Shown here piece after piece: positions 25,297 to 34,963 of a stretch of DNA of 64,000 bases (position 1 is the stretch's first letter; the number at the start of each line of letters is the position of its first letter). The notes below the pieces were generated by a model, which saw only the letters and a program-made list of their open reading frames with translations, ran no database searches and had not been told where the DNA came from. This DNA comes from an uncultured bacterium. GTDB taxonomy: Bacteria; Cyanobacteriota; Vampirovibrionia; Gastranaerophilales; Gastranaerophilaceae. The stretch is from the NCBI GenBank assembly GCA_949285255.1, contig CASDXV010000017.1, forward strand, positions 1 through 64,000, in the 5' to 3' direction. A program made the translations under genes and the position numbers.

Positions 25297-25800
25297 ATGA
25301 GAAATTTAATGAGTGGTCATACTTTTGTATATGGTGATGATGTTGATACAGATGTTATCATTCCTGCAAGATACTTAAATACTCCCTCTGCTCAAGAGCT
25401 TGCGACACATTGCATGGAAGATATTGATATAGATTTTGCACGTGATGTTAAAGAGGGCGATTTTATAGTTGCGGGAGAAAATTTTGGCTGCGGTTCGTCT
25501 CGTGAGCATGCTCCGCTTGCAATAAAAACCTGCAAGGTAAATGCTGTTATTGCAAAAAGCTTTGCTAGAATTTTCTTTAGAAATGCAATAAACATCGGGC
25601 TTGTAATCATTGAAAACGATAAATTGCCTGATGAAACAAAAAAAGGCGACAAGCTTGAACTTGACTTAGATAACGGTGTTGTTAAAAATTTAACAACAGG
25701 AAAAGAATATACCTTCGCACCTTACCCGAAAGAAATTCAAGAGCTTGTAAAAGCAGGCGGGCTTGTTAACTACACAAGAGAGAAAATGGGAGTTAAGTAA
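25297..25800 (+). CDS. leuD: 3-isopropylmalate dehydratase small subunit
   Basis: About 167 residues. The swivel domain of the aconitase family: [13 protein letters not shown] near the start, [16 protein letters not shown] (about residues 64-79) and [17 protein letters not shown]. It isomerises 2- to 3-isopropylmalate together with LeuC. The frame is open far upstream, but ATG 25297 has GGGGT 6 bases before it and gives the normal family length. leuC, the catalytic large subunit, is not in the window. leuB follows after 2 bases. Homoaconitase or citraconate-type small subunits look alike, but leuB next door supports leucine synthesis. Confidence 0.9.
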   Translation: MRNLMSGHTFVYGDDVDTDVIIPARYLNTPSAQELATHCMEDIDIDFARDVKEGDFIVAGENFGCGSSREHAPLAIKTCKVNAVIAKSFARIFFRNAINIGLVIIENDKLPDETKKGDKLELDLDNGVVKNLTTGKEYTFAPYPKEIQELVKAGGLVNYTREKMGVK

Positions 25801-25802
25801 AT

Positions 25803-26900
25803 ATGTATAAAATTGCTCTTTTAAAAGGGGATGGTATAGGCCCCGAGATAGTTTCTGAAGCTAAGAAAGTTTTAGAAACAATAGCAAATGTTCTTGATGT
25901 AAAATTTGAATTTAGCGACGCTTTAATAGGCGGCTGCGCGTATGAAAAGTACAAAAAACCTCTGCCCGATGAAACAATAAAAATAGCGCATGACTCTGAT
26001 GCGGTTTTACTAGGTGCAGTTGGTGATTGGAAATATGACACTCTGCCCCCTGAGCTTCGACCCGAGAAAGCACTTTTAGGGATAAGAAAAGAGCTTAATT
26101 TATACGCAAATTTGCGCCCTGTTGTGATTTTTGATGAGCTTATTTCATCATCCGCACTAAAACCTGAGGTTATAAAAGGTGTGGATGTTGTCATAGTTAG
26201 AGAATTAACAGGTGATGTGTATTTTGGCACACCAAAAGGTATTGAAGTTAGGGTTGACAAGGACGGTAACGGCGTAAGATACGGCTATAACAACATGATT
26301 TATTCTGAAAAAGAGATAGAAAGAATAGCTCATGTTGCTTTTAGAACTGCTGCAAGCAGAAATAAAAAACTATGTTCGGTGGATAAAGCAAATGTGCTTG
26401 ATGTGTCACGTTTGTGGCGTGAGATTATGATTGATGTATCAAAAAGCTACGGTGATGTTGAGTTAACTCATATGTATGTGGATAATGCTGCAATGCAGCT
26501 TATTGCTAATCCAAGACAATTTGATACAATTGTTACGGGTAATATTTTTGGTGATATTTTATCAGATGAAGCGTCTATGATTTCAGGTTCGCTTGGACTT
26601 TTACCCAGTGCAAGCATGTCAGATGATGGTTCTGTTGCTCTGTATGAGCCAATTCACGGTTCTGCCCCCGACCTTAAGGGTTTAAATGTCGCTAACCCTA
26701 TTGCAACAATACTTTCTGCCGCAATGATGATGAAATACAGTTTTAAAAACGAGCAGGCTTATGAAATTATCTTTAATGCGGTAAAATCAACTCTTAAAGA
26801 CGGCTATCGCACAAAAGATATTTTTAAAAACGGCGATAAACTTGTAACAACAGTGCAGATGGGTGATGTTATTTGTCAAAAGATTTTAGAGGCTCGATAA
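25803..26900 (+). CDS. leuB: 3-isopropylmalate dehydrogenase
   Basis: A 365-residue NAD+-dependent decarboxylating dehydrogenase of the leucine pathway. Seen: [20 protein letters not shown], the substrate-binding arginines in [14 protein letters not shown] and [19 protein letters not shown] and the metal-binding [12 protein letters not shown], followed by [12 protein letters not shown]. The length is normal. It follows leuD by 2 bases. Its last 32 bases overlap the 3' end of the DUF5672 gene on the other strand. Confidence 0.96.
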   Translation: MYKIALLKGDGIGPEIVSEAKKVLETIANVLDVKFEFSDALIGGCAYEKYKKPLPDETIKIAHDSDAVLLGAVGDWKYDTLPPELRPEKALLGIRKELNLYANLRPVVIFDELISSSALKPEVIKGVDVVIVRELTGDVYFGTPKGIEVRVDKDGNGVRYGYNNMIYSEKEIERIAHVAFRTAASRNKKLCSVDKANVLDVSRLWREIMIDVSKSYGDVELTHMYVDNAAMQLIANPRQFDTIVTGNIFGDILSDEASMISGSLGLLPSASMSDDGSVALYEPIHGSAPDLKGLNVANPIATILSAAMMMKYSFKNEQAYEIIFNAVKSTLKDGYRTKDIFKNGDKLVTTVQMGDVICQKILEAR

Positions 26901-27651
26901 AATCTACCCAAAAATCTTTGTTATGGCGCATAAACCCGTGGCAGGCAAAAGGTAGAGTTTTGTCATTCAGTTTGTATAAAATTTCAGGATTAACCTCAAA
27001 AGAGAATTTGAGGTTAATTTCATTTGGTGCGATTTTAAAGTTTTTATCTATACAGGGGAAAAAATTCACAACAACATAGTCTTCATTAGGCACTTTAGCG
27101 GGCATTTTTGGCAGTGCGAATTTTATATAGTTAAAAATGTTGTAGGCAAGCTTTTTGTCTTTTTTGATTGAAAAAATTGCCGATAATTTTTTGTTTTTTA
27201 AAATTGAAATAAATGTATTTATTTTTCTGAGGCTTACTCCGCCATTACCAGAGGGCGAGAGCATTTGGCTTGTATCTTTCATAAACCAAGGGGCACCTAT
27301 GTAGTCATAGTCTTTATTGCACCAGATATCAAGTTCATCTCTAAAAATCCATCCGTCAAGCTGAAATAAAAACATAAAATCAAAATTTTTAAATCTTTCA
27401 TAAAAATCAACATCAAGGAGAAGTTTTGAATAACTTTGAATTGAGATAAAGTTTTTATTGTCAAAAAATTCGAAATCTGTGTTTATGTTGTTTTCTTGTG
27501 CAAGGTTTTTATAAAAAGTCACATCAAGTGATTTTGGCGCTATAAAACAAAAGTTTTTAGAGCTTAATGTGCTAAAACAATTCAGCAAAGAGGCAGTTTC
27601 TATTTTGTCAGGGATTTTTTTATATATCGGTATTGTTATAACTGTTTTCAT
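26869..27651 (-). CDS. DUF5672-type protein, glycosyltransferase-like
   Basis: 260 residues. Blocks such as [23 protein letters not shown] and GNGGVSLR (about residues 98-155) are typical of DUF5672 proteins, which sit in surface-polysaccharide clusters and have a glycosyltransferase-A-like look. No signal peptide or membrane helix, so it is probably cytosolic. Sugar donor and acceptor cannot be told. It is a single gene behind the tRNA-Val terminator, and its 3' end overlaps leuB by 32 bases. No other polysaccharide gene is next to it. Confidence 0.75.
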   Translation of the reverse strand: MKTVITIPIYKKIPDKIETASLLNCFSTLSSKNFCFIAPKSLDVTFYKNLAQENNINTDFEFFDNKNFISIQSYSKLLLDVDFYERFKNFDFMFLFQLDGWIFRDELDIWCNKDYDYIGAPWFMKDTSQMLSPSGNGGVSLRKINTFISILKNKKLSAIFSIKKDKKLAYNIFNYIKFALPKMPAKVPNEDYVVVNFFPCIDKNFKIAPNEINLKFSFEVNPEILYKLNDKTLPFACHGFMRHNKDFWVDFIEPLKSFDK

Positions 27652-27687
27652 TTTGTTTTGAAATAGAACCCTTTTAATTAATACAGT

Positions 27688-27716
27688 AAAAAACCACTCC
27701 TAAAGAGTGGTTTTTT
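27688..27716 (-). terminator. Terminator after tRNA-Val
   Basis: A 12-bp stem, AAAAAACCACTC with GAGTGGTTTTTT and a 5-base loop, starts right beyond the encoded CCA of the tRNA on the minus strand. Confidence 0.88.
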
Positions 27717-27717
27717 A

Positions 27718-27793
27718 TGGTGGGCGTTGAGAGGCTCGAACTCCCGACATCTTCCTTGTAAGGGAAGCGCTCTACCAACTGAGCTAAACGCCC
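27718..27793 (-). tRNA. tRNA-Val (anticodon UAC)
   Basis: A 76-base tRNA including an encoded CCA. Acceptor GGGCGTT pairs with AACGCCC, discriminator A. D-arm GCTC/GAGC with AGTTGGTA loop; anticodon stem CTTCC/GGAAG with loop CTTACAA, so anticodon TAC, reading GUA and other Val codons; T-arm GGGAG/CTCTC with loop TTCGAGC. It is followed by a terminator and preceded by tRNA-derived tandem repeats. Confidence 0.96.
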
Positions 27794-27996
27794 TAAAATA
27801 TTTAATTGTCACTTTACTTTGTTTAGCTCAGTTGGTATATCATGTGCATCCGCACATCGGCTTCGCCGAGTGAGCTAAACGCCCTAAAATATTTAATTGT
27901 CATTTTACTTTGTTTAGCTCAGTTGGTATATCATGTGCATCCGCACATCGGCTTCGCCGAGTGAGCTAAACGCCCTAAAATATTTAATTGTCATTT
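27781..27996 (-). repeat. 91-bp tandem repeats built from inverted pieces of tRNA-Val
   Basis: About 2.4 copies of a 91-bp unit; matching points are 27781, 27872 and 27963. The first copy includes the first 13 bases of the tRNA. Each unit holds a perfect 10-bp inverted repeat, GTTTAGCTCA (27821-27830, 27912-27921) and TGAGCTAAAC (27871-27880, 27962-27971). Inside are two hairpins, ATGTGC/GCACAT and CGGC/GCCG, so an RNA could fold as a three-way junction. One arm repeats tRNA-Val bases 1-14; the other is an inverted copy of bases 5-21 (GTTTAGCTCAGTTGGTA). Copies differ at very few positions, so the amplification is recent or is being homogenised. Confidence 0.92.
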
Positions 27997-28035
27997 AGAT
28001 ATCTGTCAGGCGTATAACGCCCTTAGGGTATTATT

Positions 28036-28063
28036 ATAATACTTGCTCAAAAACTAAAGTCAA
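28036..28063 (-). promoter_or_regulatory. Promoter for the repeat-tRNA-Val transcript
   Basis: On the minus strand TTGACT (28063-28058) and TATTAT (28041-28036) are 16 bases apart. Transcription would start near 28029 and run through the 91-bp repeats into tRNA-Val. A second possible weak start lies in each repeat (TGACAATTAAATATTTTA just before GGGCG). Confidence 0.5.
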
Positions 28064-28068
28064 GTACT

Positions 28069-29880
28069 TTATACTTCTACTTCATTTCTTGCAAACTGCA
28101 TTTCATAGAGATACTTATACTGCCCGTTTGGAATTTGCATAAGTTCGTTATGCGTACCAAGTTCTACCAACTGTCCGTCGTTAATTACGGCGATTTTATC
28201 CGCATTTTTAATCGTAGATAATCTGTGAGCTATAACAAATACTGTTCTGCCTTTAATTAAGTTTTCAAGTGCCTTTTGTACTATTGCTTCAGATTTGTTA
28301 TCAAGCGCTGATGTTGCTTCATCTAAAATTAATATAGGTGCGTTTTTAATCATGGCTCGAGCAATCGCTACACGCTGTCTTTGACCGCCGGATAGCGTTG
28401 TTCCCCTTTCGCCAATAACTGTATTAATACCGTCTTTAAGTGTGTCAATAAAATCATCCAAATGAGCCGCACGCACTACTTCCATTATTTCTTCTTCCGT
28501 AGCATCTTTTTTGCCCATTAAAATATTGTCTTTTATGGTTCCGGAGAATAAGAAGTTATCCTGAAAAACTTCACTAACGTGATTTCTTAGTGATTTTAGA
28601 GAAAAGTCTCTTATATCTTCGCCATCAATTTTTATACTGCCTGATTTAATATCATAAAATCTCGGTATTAAGTTTACTATGGTGGATTTTCCGCCGCCGG
28701 AGTTACCCACAAGCGCCAGCATTTCACCTTTTTTGACTTCAAAAGAAACCCCTTTGAGCACAGGTTTATTTTCTATGTATTCAAAAAATACGTTTTCAAA
28801 TGTCAGGTTATTTTCTATTCCTTTTAACTCTTTTGCATTTTCCTTATCTCTAATTTCAGGCTGCAAGTCAAAAAGTTCAAATACTCTGTTCATTGAAACA
28901 AAAATATTTTGCATACTTGTTAATGTTGACCCAAGTGTTTTTACGGGTTTGTACAAAAGCAAAAGTGAAGTTATAAAACTTGCAAGCGAGCCTGTAGACA
29001 TTTCGCCAGTTATGATAAGGTGATTACCAACCATCATAACAATAGCTATACCGATACTTGCGATAAAATACATAATCGGAGAAAGCCAGCCTGCTCGCTT
29101 TGTAAGTGACATAGAAAGCGTAAAGAGCTCCCTTATCTGAGTTGTAAATTTTGTATAAATGTCTTCCTGCAGACAATATCCGCTTATTATTTTGTTGCCG
29201 TGATATGTTTCGTTCACATTTGTCGTCATGCCGCTGCCTACAACCATAGAGGCGTTAGAAACTTTTTTAACTCTTTTTCTGATTAAGGAAACAGGAATAA
29301 AAGCACAAACAAGAACTATAACGCCTACAAAAGCCAGCTTCCAAGAGTTATAAAGAAGTACTGCTACAAGTCCGAGTGAGCCTGTAAATGCGGTAATTAA
29401 TGTTTTAATTGATTCAACGACATTTTTTGATGCTGTATCAGGGTCGGATAAAAATCTTGAAATAACAAGCCCTGACGTGTTTTCATCGTAAAATTTTGAA
29501 TCAAGATAAATAAGTTTTTTAAATAAATCCTCTTTAACCGAGTTTGATATTTTAATGCTAATCCAATCTGTAAGGTAAGAGTTTGCGTATTTAAGAACAC
29601 CTTGAATAACGGCAAATAGCATAATCGCCCAAGGTATAACAACAACAAGCAAGTCCCTTGTAAGTTCAAATGTTTTAAAAACATAAGGTTTATTGTTTAT
29701 TACAACATCAATATACGGTTTGAGCGCAAAAGCTGTTGCACCGTCAAGCAAGCCAAGAGGTATTGCAAGGGCAAAACCTATAATAATTCTAAACATTACG
29801 GGTCTTATATAGGGCCAAATTCTTTTAAGAAGATACCCGTAGTCAAATGCTCTGTCTGTGTTTATAACATTAAGTTTCAT
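28069..29880 (-). CDS. msbA: ABC transporter, MsbA-like exporter (fused permease-ATPase)
   Basis: 603 residues. Six transmembrane helices over about residues 25-330, then an ATPase domain: Walker A GNSGGGKST (near 393), Q-loop region VFQDNFLF, signature LSGGQRQRVAIARA, Walker B ILILDEATSALD and the switch histidine in IAHRLST. The half-transporter works as a homodimer. MsbA-type exporters flip lipid A-core across the inner membrane, which fits the presence of waaA in the window; drug or peptide exporters of the same family cannot be excluded. It ends just before the tRNA-Val promoter. Confidence 0.82.
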   Translation of the reverse strand: MKLNVINTDRAFDYGYLLKRIWPYIRPVMFRIIIGFALAIPLGLLDGATAFALKPYIDVVINNKPYVFKTFELTRDLLVVVIPWAIMLFAVIQGVLKYANSYLTDWISIKISNSVKEDLFKKLIYLDSKFYDENTSGLVISRFLSDPDTASKNVVESIKTLITAFTGSLGLVAVLLYNSWKLAFVGVIVLVCAFIPVSLIRKRVKKVSNASMVVGSGMTTNVNETYHGNKIISGYCLQEDIYTKFTTQIRELFTLSMSLTKRAGWLSPIMYFIASIGIAIVMMVGNHLIITGEMSTGSLASFITSLLLLYKPVKTLGSTLTSMQNIFVSMNRVFELFDLQPEIRDKENAKELKGIENNLTFENVFFEYIENKPVLKGVSFEVKKGEMLALVGNSGGGKSTIVNLIPRFYDIKSGSIKIDGEDIRDFSLKSLRNHVSEVFQDNFLFSGTIKDNILMGKKDATEEEIMEVVRAAHLDDFIDTLKDGINTVIGERGTTLSGGQRQRVAIARAMIKNAPILILDEATSALDNKSEAIVQKALENLIKGRTVFVIAHRLSTIKNADKIAVINDGQLVELGTHNELMQIPNGQYKYLYEMQFARNEVEV

Positions 29881-29931
29881 TAATATACTATCCTTATTTT
29901 CCTCTTTTATAGATTATTGCATAAAAATAAA

Positions 29932-30498
29932 TTATTTATCAAAAAGATAGAAAAACAGCCCGCTAAGCGTTTGTGCACCTATAGCGTTACCTTGCTTTTC
30001 AAAGTTTTTTATAAAATCTAAAATATCATCTTTTTTTACTAATTTTCTCTCAACAATTACTCCGCCATCATCGTCGCTTGGTTTATTGTACGCTTTATTT
30101 CCGTCAATATAAGCAATAGCTACGGTGGAGGTTTCAGATGTCATGCCCGCAGAGCTTGAAATATTTCTTGAGACGATTTTTATCTCTTGCGCTTCATAAC
30201 CGCTTTCTTCTTTTAGCTCTCTTTTAAGGGCAGATAAAATGTCTTCATCCTCGTTTATATCTCCAACAAGTCCCGCAGGCATTTCAAGACAAAATTTTGC
30301 CCTGTTTTCGCTTATTAGGGGCGGCCTTTTTGTTATCAAAAAAAGTACAAACTCTTCATTGTCTTTTTTTACAACAGGCACAATGACCGCTATATCTTTA
30401 GCGTTTGGCCTGTGCGCATAGACCCATTTTGAGCCGTTTTGCCTGATGCAGGCTTTAAGTTCAAGAAATTTTTCACTGTATAGAGTTTGATTTTGCAT
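29932..30498 (-). CDS. Nudix hydrolase, ADP-ribose pyrophosphatase-like
   Basis: About 188 residues with a full Nudix box, G then E, RELKEESG (about residues 78-100), which binds the catalytic metals. Length and the ESGYEAQEIKIV start of the following strand fit the ADP-ribose/nucleoside-diphosphate-sugar pyrophosphatases. It would hydrolyse NDP-linked compounds in the cytosol. ATG at 30498 is chosen over GTG at 30504 because GAGG lies 5-6 bases before it. The gene is divergent from the purine operon; the pairing may be chance. Confidence 0.83.
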   Translation of the reverse strand: MQNQTLYSEKFLELKACIRQNGSKWVYAHRPNAKDIAVIVPVVKKDNEEFVLFLITKRPPLISENRAKFCLEMPAGLVGDINEDEDILSALKRELKEESGYEAQEIKIVSRNISSSAGMTSETSTVAIAYIDGNKAYNKPSDDDGGVIVERKLVKKDDILDFIKNFEKQGNAIGAQTLSGLFFYLFDK

Positions 30499-30570
30499 AT
30501 TCACCTCACAATAAAATGATATTATAAATTTTTAAGCAGGGCACTTGTTTTTGTGATAATTTTAAAAAGT

Positions 30571-30831
30571 ATGAAAAACTATGCGGCAAAAGTTATCGTA
30601 AGTCTTAGAGATGATGTAAAAGACACCCAAGGCCTCAGTGTGGATAAAATGTTAAAGCGTCTTAATATTGAAGAAAACGCAAACTTTAGGACGGGGAAGT
30701 TTTACTCTTTTAAAATAAGCGCTCAAAATTTAGACAGTGCAAAAGAAAAACTGAATTTTATATGCAGTGAAATTTTATCAAATAAGGTTGTAGAAAAGTA
30801 TGAAATAATTGACCTTAAGGAGCTAAAATGA
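30571..30831 (+). CDS. purS: Phosphoribosylformylglycinamidine synthase subunit PurS
   Basis: About 86 residues: the small third subunit of the PurS-PurQ-PurL form of FGAM synthase (fourth step of purine synthesis). AAKVIVSLRDDVKDTQG and SVDKMLKRL match the family. No strong ribosome site is visible; a GTG at 30553 would add six residues. The stop overlaps the purQ ATG by 4 bases (ATGA). A likely promoter, TTCACC (30500-30505) and TATAAA (30523-30528), lies in the gap to the Nudix gene. Confidence 0.88.
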   Translation: MKNYAAKVIVSLRDDVKDTQGLSVDKMLKRLNIEENANFRTGKFYSFKISAQNLDSAKEKLNFICSEILSNKVVEKYEIIDLKELK

Positions 30832-31454
30832 AAGCCGCGGTTGTTGTATTTTTAGGTACAAACTGTCAGGTTGAAACAAAAGCAGCGCTTGAGGCATATG
30901 GTTTTGAGACAAAATATGTTGATTCAAACACAAAAAATCTCGATGAATTTGATTGTATTTTTTTAAGCGGCGGATTTTCCTATGGAGATTACTTGCGCTC
31001 GGGTAGAATTGCAAAGTTTACCCCTTTGGTTGAGTCGCTTTATAGTTATGTTGAAAAACAAAGAGGGGTGATAGCAGGTATTTGTAACGGTTTTCAGATA
31101 CTATGCGAAGCGCATTTGCTCCCCGGTGCGCTTATAGAAAATGACTGTTTAAAATTTGTCTGCAAAAACACCCCCCTTGAGCTTGATTTTAACGGTACAA
31201 AAAAGAAAATTAATCTGCCTGTAGCACACAGAGAGGGTAAGTATTTTTACAGGGGTGATGTCAGCGAGTTTGTTTTTTTAAGATATCTAAAAAACCCTAA
31301 CGGCTCAAAAGACAATATTGCAGGATTATATGACAATAAAAAGCGCATTATGGGGCTTATGCCGCACCCTGAGCGGGCGTTTTTTAATGAAAATTTTGGA
31401 TTTGACGGAAGAGAGATTTTTAAAATTATAAAGGATGAGCTCAAGCGTGGATGA
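30828..31454 (+). CDS. purQ: Phosphoribosylformylglycinamidine synthase subunit PurQ (glutaminase)
   Basis: 208 residues. A class I glutamine amidotransferase giving ammonia to PurL. The nucleophile Cys lies in GICNGFQIL (about residue 84), and the His-Glu pair is seen as MPHPERAF (about residues 184-191). FLSGGFSYGDYLRSG is typical of PurQ. It overlaps purS by 4 and purL by 20 bases, so the subunits are made together. Confidence 0.95.
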   Translation: MKAAVVVFLGTNCQVETKAALEAYGFETKYVDSNTKNLDEFDCIFLSGGFSYGDYLRSGRIAKFTPLVESLYSYVEKQRGVIAGICNGFQILCEAHLLPGALIENDCLKFVCKNTPLELDFNGTKKKINLPVAHREGKYFYRGDVSEFVFLRYLKNPNGSKDNIAGLYDNKKRIMGLMPHPERAFFNENFGFDGREIFKIIKDELKRG

Positions 31455-33597
31455 AAATTTAAAAAAAGAGATAGAAAAAAGATTAAAAAGAACTCCAAAC
31501 GAGCTTGAAAATCATTTGTTTGAGGCTCTTTGGAGCGAGCACTGCGGATATTTGCACTCAAAAAAACAGCTTAAAAAATTAAATTTTAAGGGCTCTCTTC
31601 TGCCTGATGAAAACTCGGGCGGTGTAAAAATAGGCAACCACGGCGTGTTTTTTAAAGTTGAATCTCACAATCACCCATGTGCAATCGAGCCCTATCAGGG
31701 TGCTGCAACGGGAATTGGCGGTATCATAAGAGATATTCTGGCACTTAACGCAAGACCTGTAGCACTTTTAAACTCGCTAAAGTTTGCTTATCCCGATACA
31801 AAAGAAACAAAGCATATAATAAACGGTGTTACAAAAGGTATAAGCGATTACGGTAACTCTTGCGGTATATCTGACATTGCAGGAGAAGTGATTTTTGATG
31901 AATGTTATAAAGATTTACCTCTTGTAAATGTTATGGCAGCAGGGTTAGCACCTCTTGATAAGGTTAAATTATCAGCATTTAGGGAAGACTTAGAAGTGGT
32001 GCTTTTAGGCTCTGCAACAGGGCTTGACGGTGTTGGGGGCGCAGCTTTTGCTTCAAAAAAACTTGCAAAAAATAAAAACGAAGAAAAAATCCACGTTCAA
32101 ATAGGCGATCCTTTTGTAAAAAAACTTTTAATTGAAGCTACACTTGAGATTTTAGACCTAGATGGTGTTGTATCTTGTCAAGACTGCGGTGCAGCAGGAC
32201 TTTTAAGTTCAACTTCAGAAATGGCATACAAGGGCAAATGCTCTTTTGAGCTTGAACTTGATAAGGTGCATCTTGCGCAAAAAAACATTGAACCTTGGCA
32301 GATAATGTTGAGTGAAACTCAAGAGAGAATGGTCTTTGCGCTTAAAAAAGAGGCATTGCCCGAGGTATTTAAAATAGCACAAAAATACGAGCTTGAGGCT
32401 TCTTGTATAGGCAGAACCTTTAAGGGTAGTAATTATATTATTAAAAAAGATTCAAAAATACTCTCATCAACCCCGCTTGATGTTTTGTGTAATCCTTATT
32501 GTTATGACTTAGAGCCTGTTTTTGAGTCTGATGAAATTAAATATTTAAAAGATAAAAAATGCGAACTGTTTATGGATATAGAAACTGCCGTTGAAAAAAT
32601 GGCATCTTCGTATAATCTTGTTTCAAGAAAGTGGTTTTATGAGCAGTGGGACTATCTTGTAGGCGGACGCTCATATGTTGCGCCCGAGAGCACGGGTGTG
32701 GGGGTATTAAAATTTGAAGAAGAAAATTGCTTTGTAGCTTTTTGTATGGATACAAATCCTTTAATGTGCGCGCTTGACCCTTACTTAGGCTCTCAAAATA
32801 CGCTTCTTGAAAGTTATAGAAATCTTGTTTCATCAGGCTTTGAGCCGCTTGGCTTTACAAATTGTCTGAATTTTGCAAGTCCAAAAGGTGATGATACAAA
32901 ATATTCTTTTGTAAAATCAATAGAAGGGCTCAGGGATTGCTCGCTAAAGCTCAATACGCCCGTGGTTTCGGGTAACGTTTCTTTTTATAATGAGGCAAAA
33001 GATAAAAAAATATACCCCTCTGTAACTGTTGGTATGTGCGGATTTTTAGATATTAATAAGCCTGTAATCAAATCTGGTTTTGCCATGCAGGATGAAATTT
33101 ATCTTATAGGAAAAATGATAAATAAAAATTCAAATGTCGGAGGGTCTTTATATCAAAAAGAATTGCTTGATTTTTTAGGCGGCAGTGTTGATGAGCCTGA
33201 TTTTGAGCTGGAGGATATCCTTAAAAAAACAATATTTTCCCTAAGGGATAAAAAAATTCTAAAAAGTGCAGTTGATGTTTCAAAGGGTGGGATTTTAGGC
33301 ACGCTATTTAGGGTCTTGTGCGCTTCAAATATTGGGTTTGTCGGAAAATTAATCAATGAAGAAAACGCGGACGATAAGCTTAAGTTAAAGTTATTGTTCG
33401 GGGAGATTCAAACAAGGTATATAATATCAACTCAAAACAAAAAAGAGCTTGAGAGTTATTTTGTAGAGAATAATATTCCATATTTGTATCTTGGTAAGTG
33501 TATTGGTGATAAAATAAAATTTGACGGCTATGAATTTGAATTGGCCAAGTTAAGAGAAAAATACTTAAATTTATTACAAAATGCACTTGAAGATTGA
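31435..33597 (+). CDS. purL: Phosphoribosylformylglycinamidine synthase subunit PurL
   Basis: 720 residues, the small PurL type that works with PurQ and PurS. It uses ATP and ammonia to turn FGAR into FGAM. Seen: EALWSEHCGYLHSKK near the N-terminus, KVESHNHPCAIEPYQGAATG, the metal/ATP site DILALNARPVALL, and CQDCGAAGLLSSTSEMA. The ATG at 31435 lies inside purQ with AAGGATG-like bases upstream. It overlaps purF by 17 bases. Confidence 0.95.
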   Translation: MSSSVDENLKKEIEKRLKRTPNELENHLFEALWSEHCGYLHSKKQLKKLNFKGSLLPDENSGGVKIGNHGVFFKVESHNHPCAIEPYQGAATGIGGIIRDILALNARPVALLNSLKFAYPDTKETKHIINGVTKGISDYGNSCGISDIAGEVIFDECYKDLPLVNVMAAGLAPLDKVKLSAFREDLEVVLLGSATGLDGVGGAAFASKKLAKNKNEEKIHVQIGDPFVKKLLIEATLEILDLDGVVSCQDCGAAGLLSSTSEMAYKGKCSFELELDKVHLAQKNIEPWQIMLSETQERMVFALKKEALPEVFKIAQKYELEASCIGRTFKGSNYIIKKDSKILSSTPLDVLCNPYCYDLEPVFESDEIKYLKDKKCELFMDIETAVEKMASSYNLVSRKWFYEQWDYLVGGRSYVAPESTGVGVLKFEEENCFVAFCMDTNPLMCALDPYLGSQNTLLESYRNLVSSGFEPLGFTNCLNFASPKGDDTKYSFVKSIEGLRDCSLKLNTPVVSGNVSFYNEAKDKKIYPSVTVGMCGFLDINKPVIKSGFAMQDEIYLIGKMINKNSNVGGSLYQKELLDFLGGSVDEPDFELEDILKKTIFSLRDKKILKSAVDVSKGGILGTLFRVLCASNIGFVGKLINEENADDKLKLKLLFGEIQTRYIISTQNKKELESYFVENNIPYLYLGKCIGDKIKFDGYEFELAKLREKYLNLLQNALED

Positions 33598-34963
33598 ATA
33601 TAAAAAAATACAGGAAGAATGCGGTATATTTGGCGGTTATGCCTTTTGCGGGCATATTGCCCCGTATATAAAATGCGCACTTTTAAAACTTCAACACAGA
33701 GGGCAAGAATCAGCAGGTGTATGCTGCGGCGATGAGGTGCAGAATTTATATAAAGATTTTGGGCTTGTGAATAGTGTTTTTAAAGATTATGAGATTTCAA
33801 ATCTAAAAGGCGCTTTTGGTATAGGCCACGTTAGGTATTCAACCTTTAGAGATGACAGAAAAGAAAACATTCAGCCCCTAAAAATTCGCTACATGGGAGA
33901 AGATGTATCGCTTGCACACAACGGAAATGTCTCTCAGGCAGTGCAAATTAGGGAAAAATTTGAAAAAATAGGAGAGGTATTTTTAAGTGCTTCTGATTCT
34001 GAGGTAATTTTAAAACGTATAGTTTTTTCTCTTAAAAAAAAGCCTTCAGAGTGGACATACGATGAAGTTGCAAAATGCCTAAATGACAATTTTTCTCTTG
34101 GCTCATACTGTATTGTAATTTTTACAAAAAACAGAATTATGGCTTTTAGAGACCCGTGGGGATATAGACCGCTAATGCTTGCTAAGAGTGCTCAGGGGTA
34201 CTTTGTGGCGTCAGAAGATGTTGCATTCTGGGGCTTAGATGTTGAAGATATTGTTGAAATTCAACCCGGATGCGGCGTTGAGATAACATCAGGCGGGGTT
34301 GAGTATAAAACTTTTGATACAACAAAAAAACATAAAAAATGCGTCTTTGAGCAGATTTATTTTGCCTCTGCGGCATCAAACATATTCTCAAAAAATGTTT
34401 ATCAGACAAGAGTGTGTTTAGGTGAACTTTTGGCGCAATGTGAGGATAGTGATTTTTGTGCTGATGTTGTAGTTCCTGTTATGGATAGCGGTTTAGGCTG
34501 CGCCATAGGTTACGCGCAAAAGTCAGGCATGCCTTTTCATCTGGGCTTAGTTAGAAATTCCTGGGCTGAGCGCTCGTTTATTCAACCGGAGCAAAAAAAC
34601 AGAAAAAATAATGTCTTACAAAAATTTATGCCGATAAAATCTGTTGTCGAAGGAAAAAGTGTAGTTCTTGTAGATGACTCTCTTGTCAGGGGTACAACGT
34701 CATCTCATATTATAAAAATCCTTAAAAACGCAGGCGCAAGAGAGGTTCATATGCGCTCTGTTTCCCCTAAAATTTTAAATACCTGTATTTGGGGTGTAGA
34801 TATACCAACTAAACAAGAGCTTATCTGCCATGGTATTTCTGATAGTCAAATAGCTAAAAAAATCGGCGCTGATAGTGTAAAATTTTTACCTCTTGATATG
34901 ATAAAAGAGGTTTTTGAGGGTGAGAGTTGGTGTCTTGAATGTTTTTTGGAGGATAAAAAGTGA
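33581..34963 (+). CDS. purF: Amidophosphoribosyltransferase
   Basis: 460 residues, the committing step of purine synthesis (PRPP + Gln to phosphoribosylamine). C14 in EECGIFGG would be the N-terminal nucleophile after removal of a 13-residue propeptide. LQHRGQESAGV and the PRPP loop VVLVDDSLVRGTTS (about residues 361-374) are clear. Four cysteines placed like the [4Fe-4S] ligands of Bacillus PurF are kept: in KKCVFE, NTCIWG and the C-terminal WCLECF. It should thus be an oxygen-sensitive Fe-S enzyme. It ends a few residues after the last Cys, shorter than Bacillus PurF. Overlaps purL by 17 and purM by 4 bases. Confidence 0.95.
   Translation: MHLKIEYKKIQEECGIFGGYAFCGHIAPYIKCALLKLQHRGQESAGVCCGDEVQNLYKDFGLVNSVFKDYEISNLKGAFGIGHVRYSTFRDDRKENIQPLKIRYMGEDVSLAHNGNVSQAVQIREKFEKIGEVFLSASDSEVILKRIVFSLKKKPSEWTYDEVAKCLNDNFSLGSYCIVIFTKNRIMAFRDPWGYRPLMLAKSAQGYFVASEDVAFWGLDVEDIVEIQPGCGVEITSGGVEYKTFDTTKKHKKCVFEQIYFASAASNIFSKNVYQTRVCLGELLAQCEDSDFCADVVVPVMDSGLGCAIGYAQKSGMPFHLGLVRNSWAERSFIQPEQKNRKNNVLQKFMPIKSVVEGKSVVLVDDSLVRGTTSSHIIKILKNAGAREVHMRSVSPKILNTCIWGVDIPTKQELICHGISDSQIAKKIGADSVKFLPLDMIKEVFEGESWCLECFLEDKK

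Noticed and set aside
25793-26260. A 155-codon minus-strand frame
   Set aside because: Antisense shadow of leuB with Ser/Pro/Phe bias from the complementary strand.
27781-27996. CRISPR array
   Set aside because: Only 2.4 copies of a 91-bp unit with no unique spacers; the unit is tRNA-derived and no cas genes are present.
27690-28070. Genomic island integrated at tRNA-Val
   Set aside because: No integrase, phage gene or composition shift adjoins the tRNA; the repeats are local to its 5' side.
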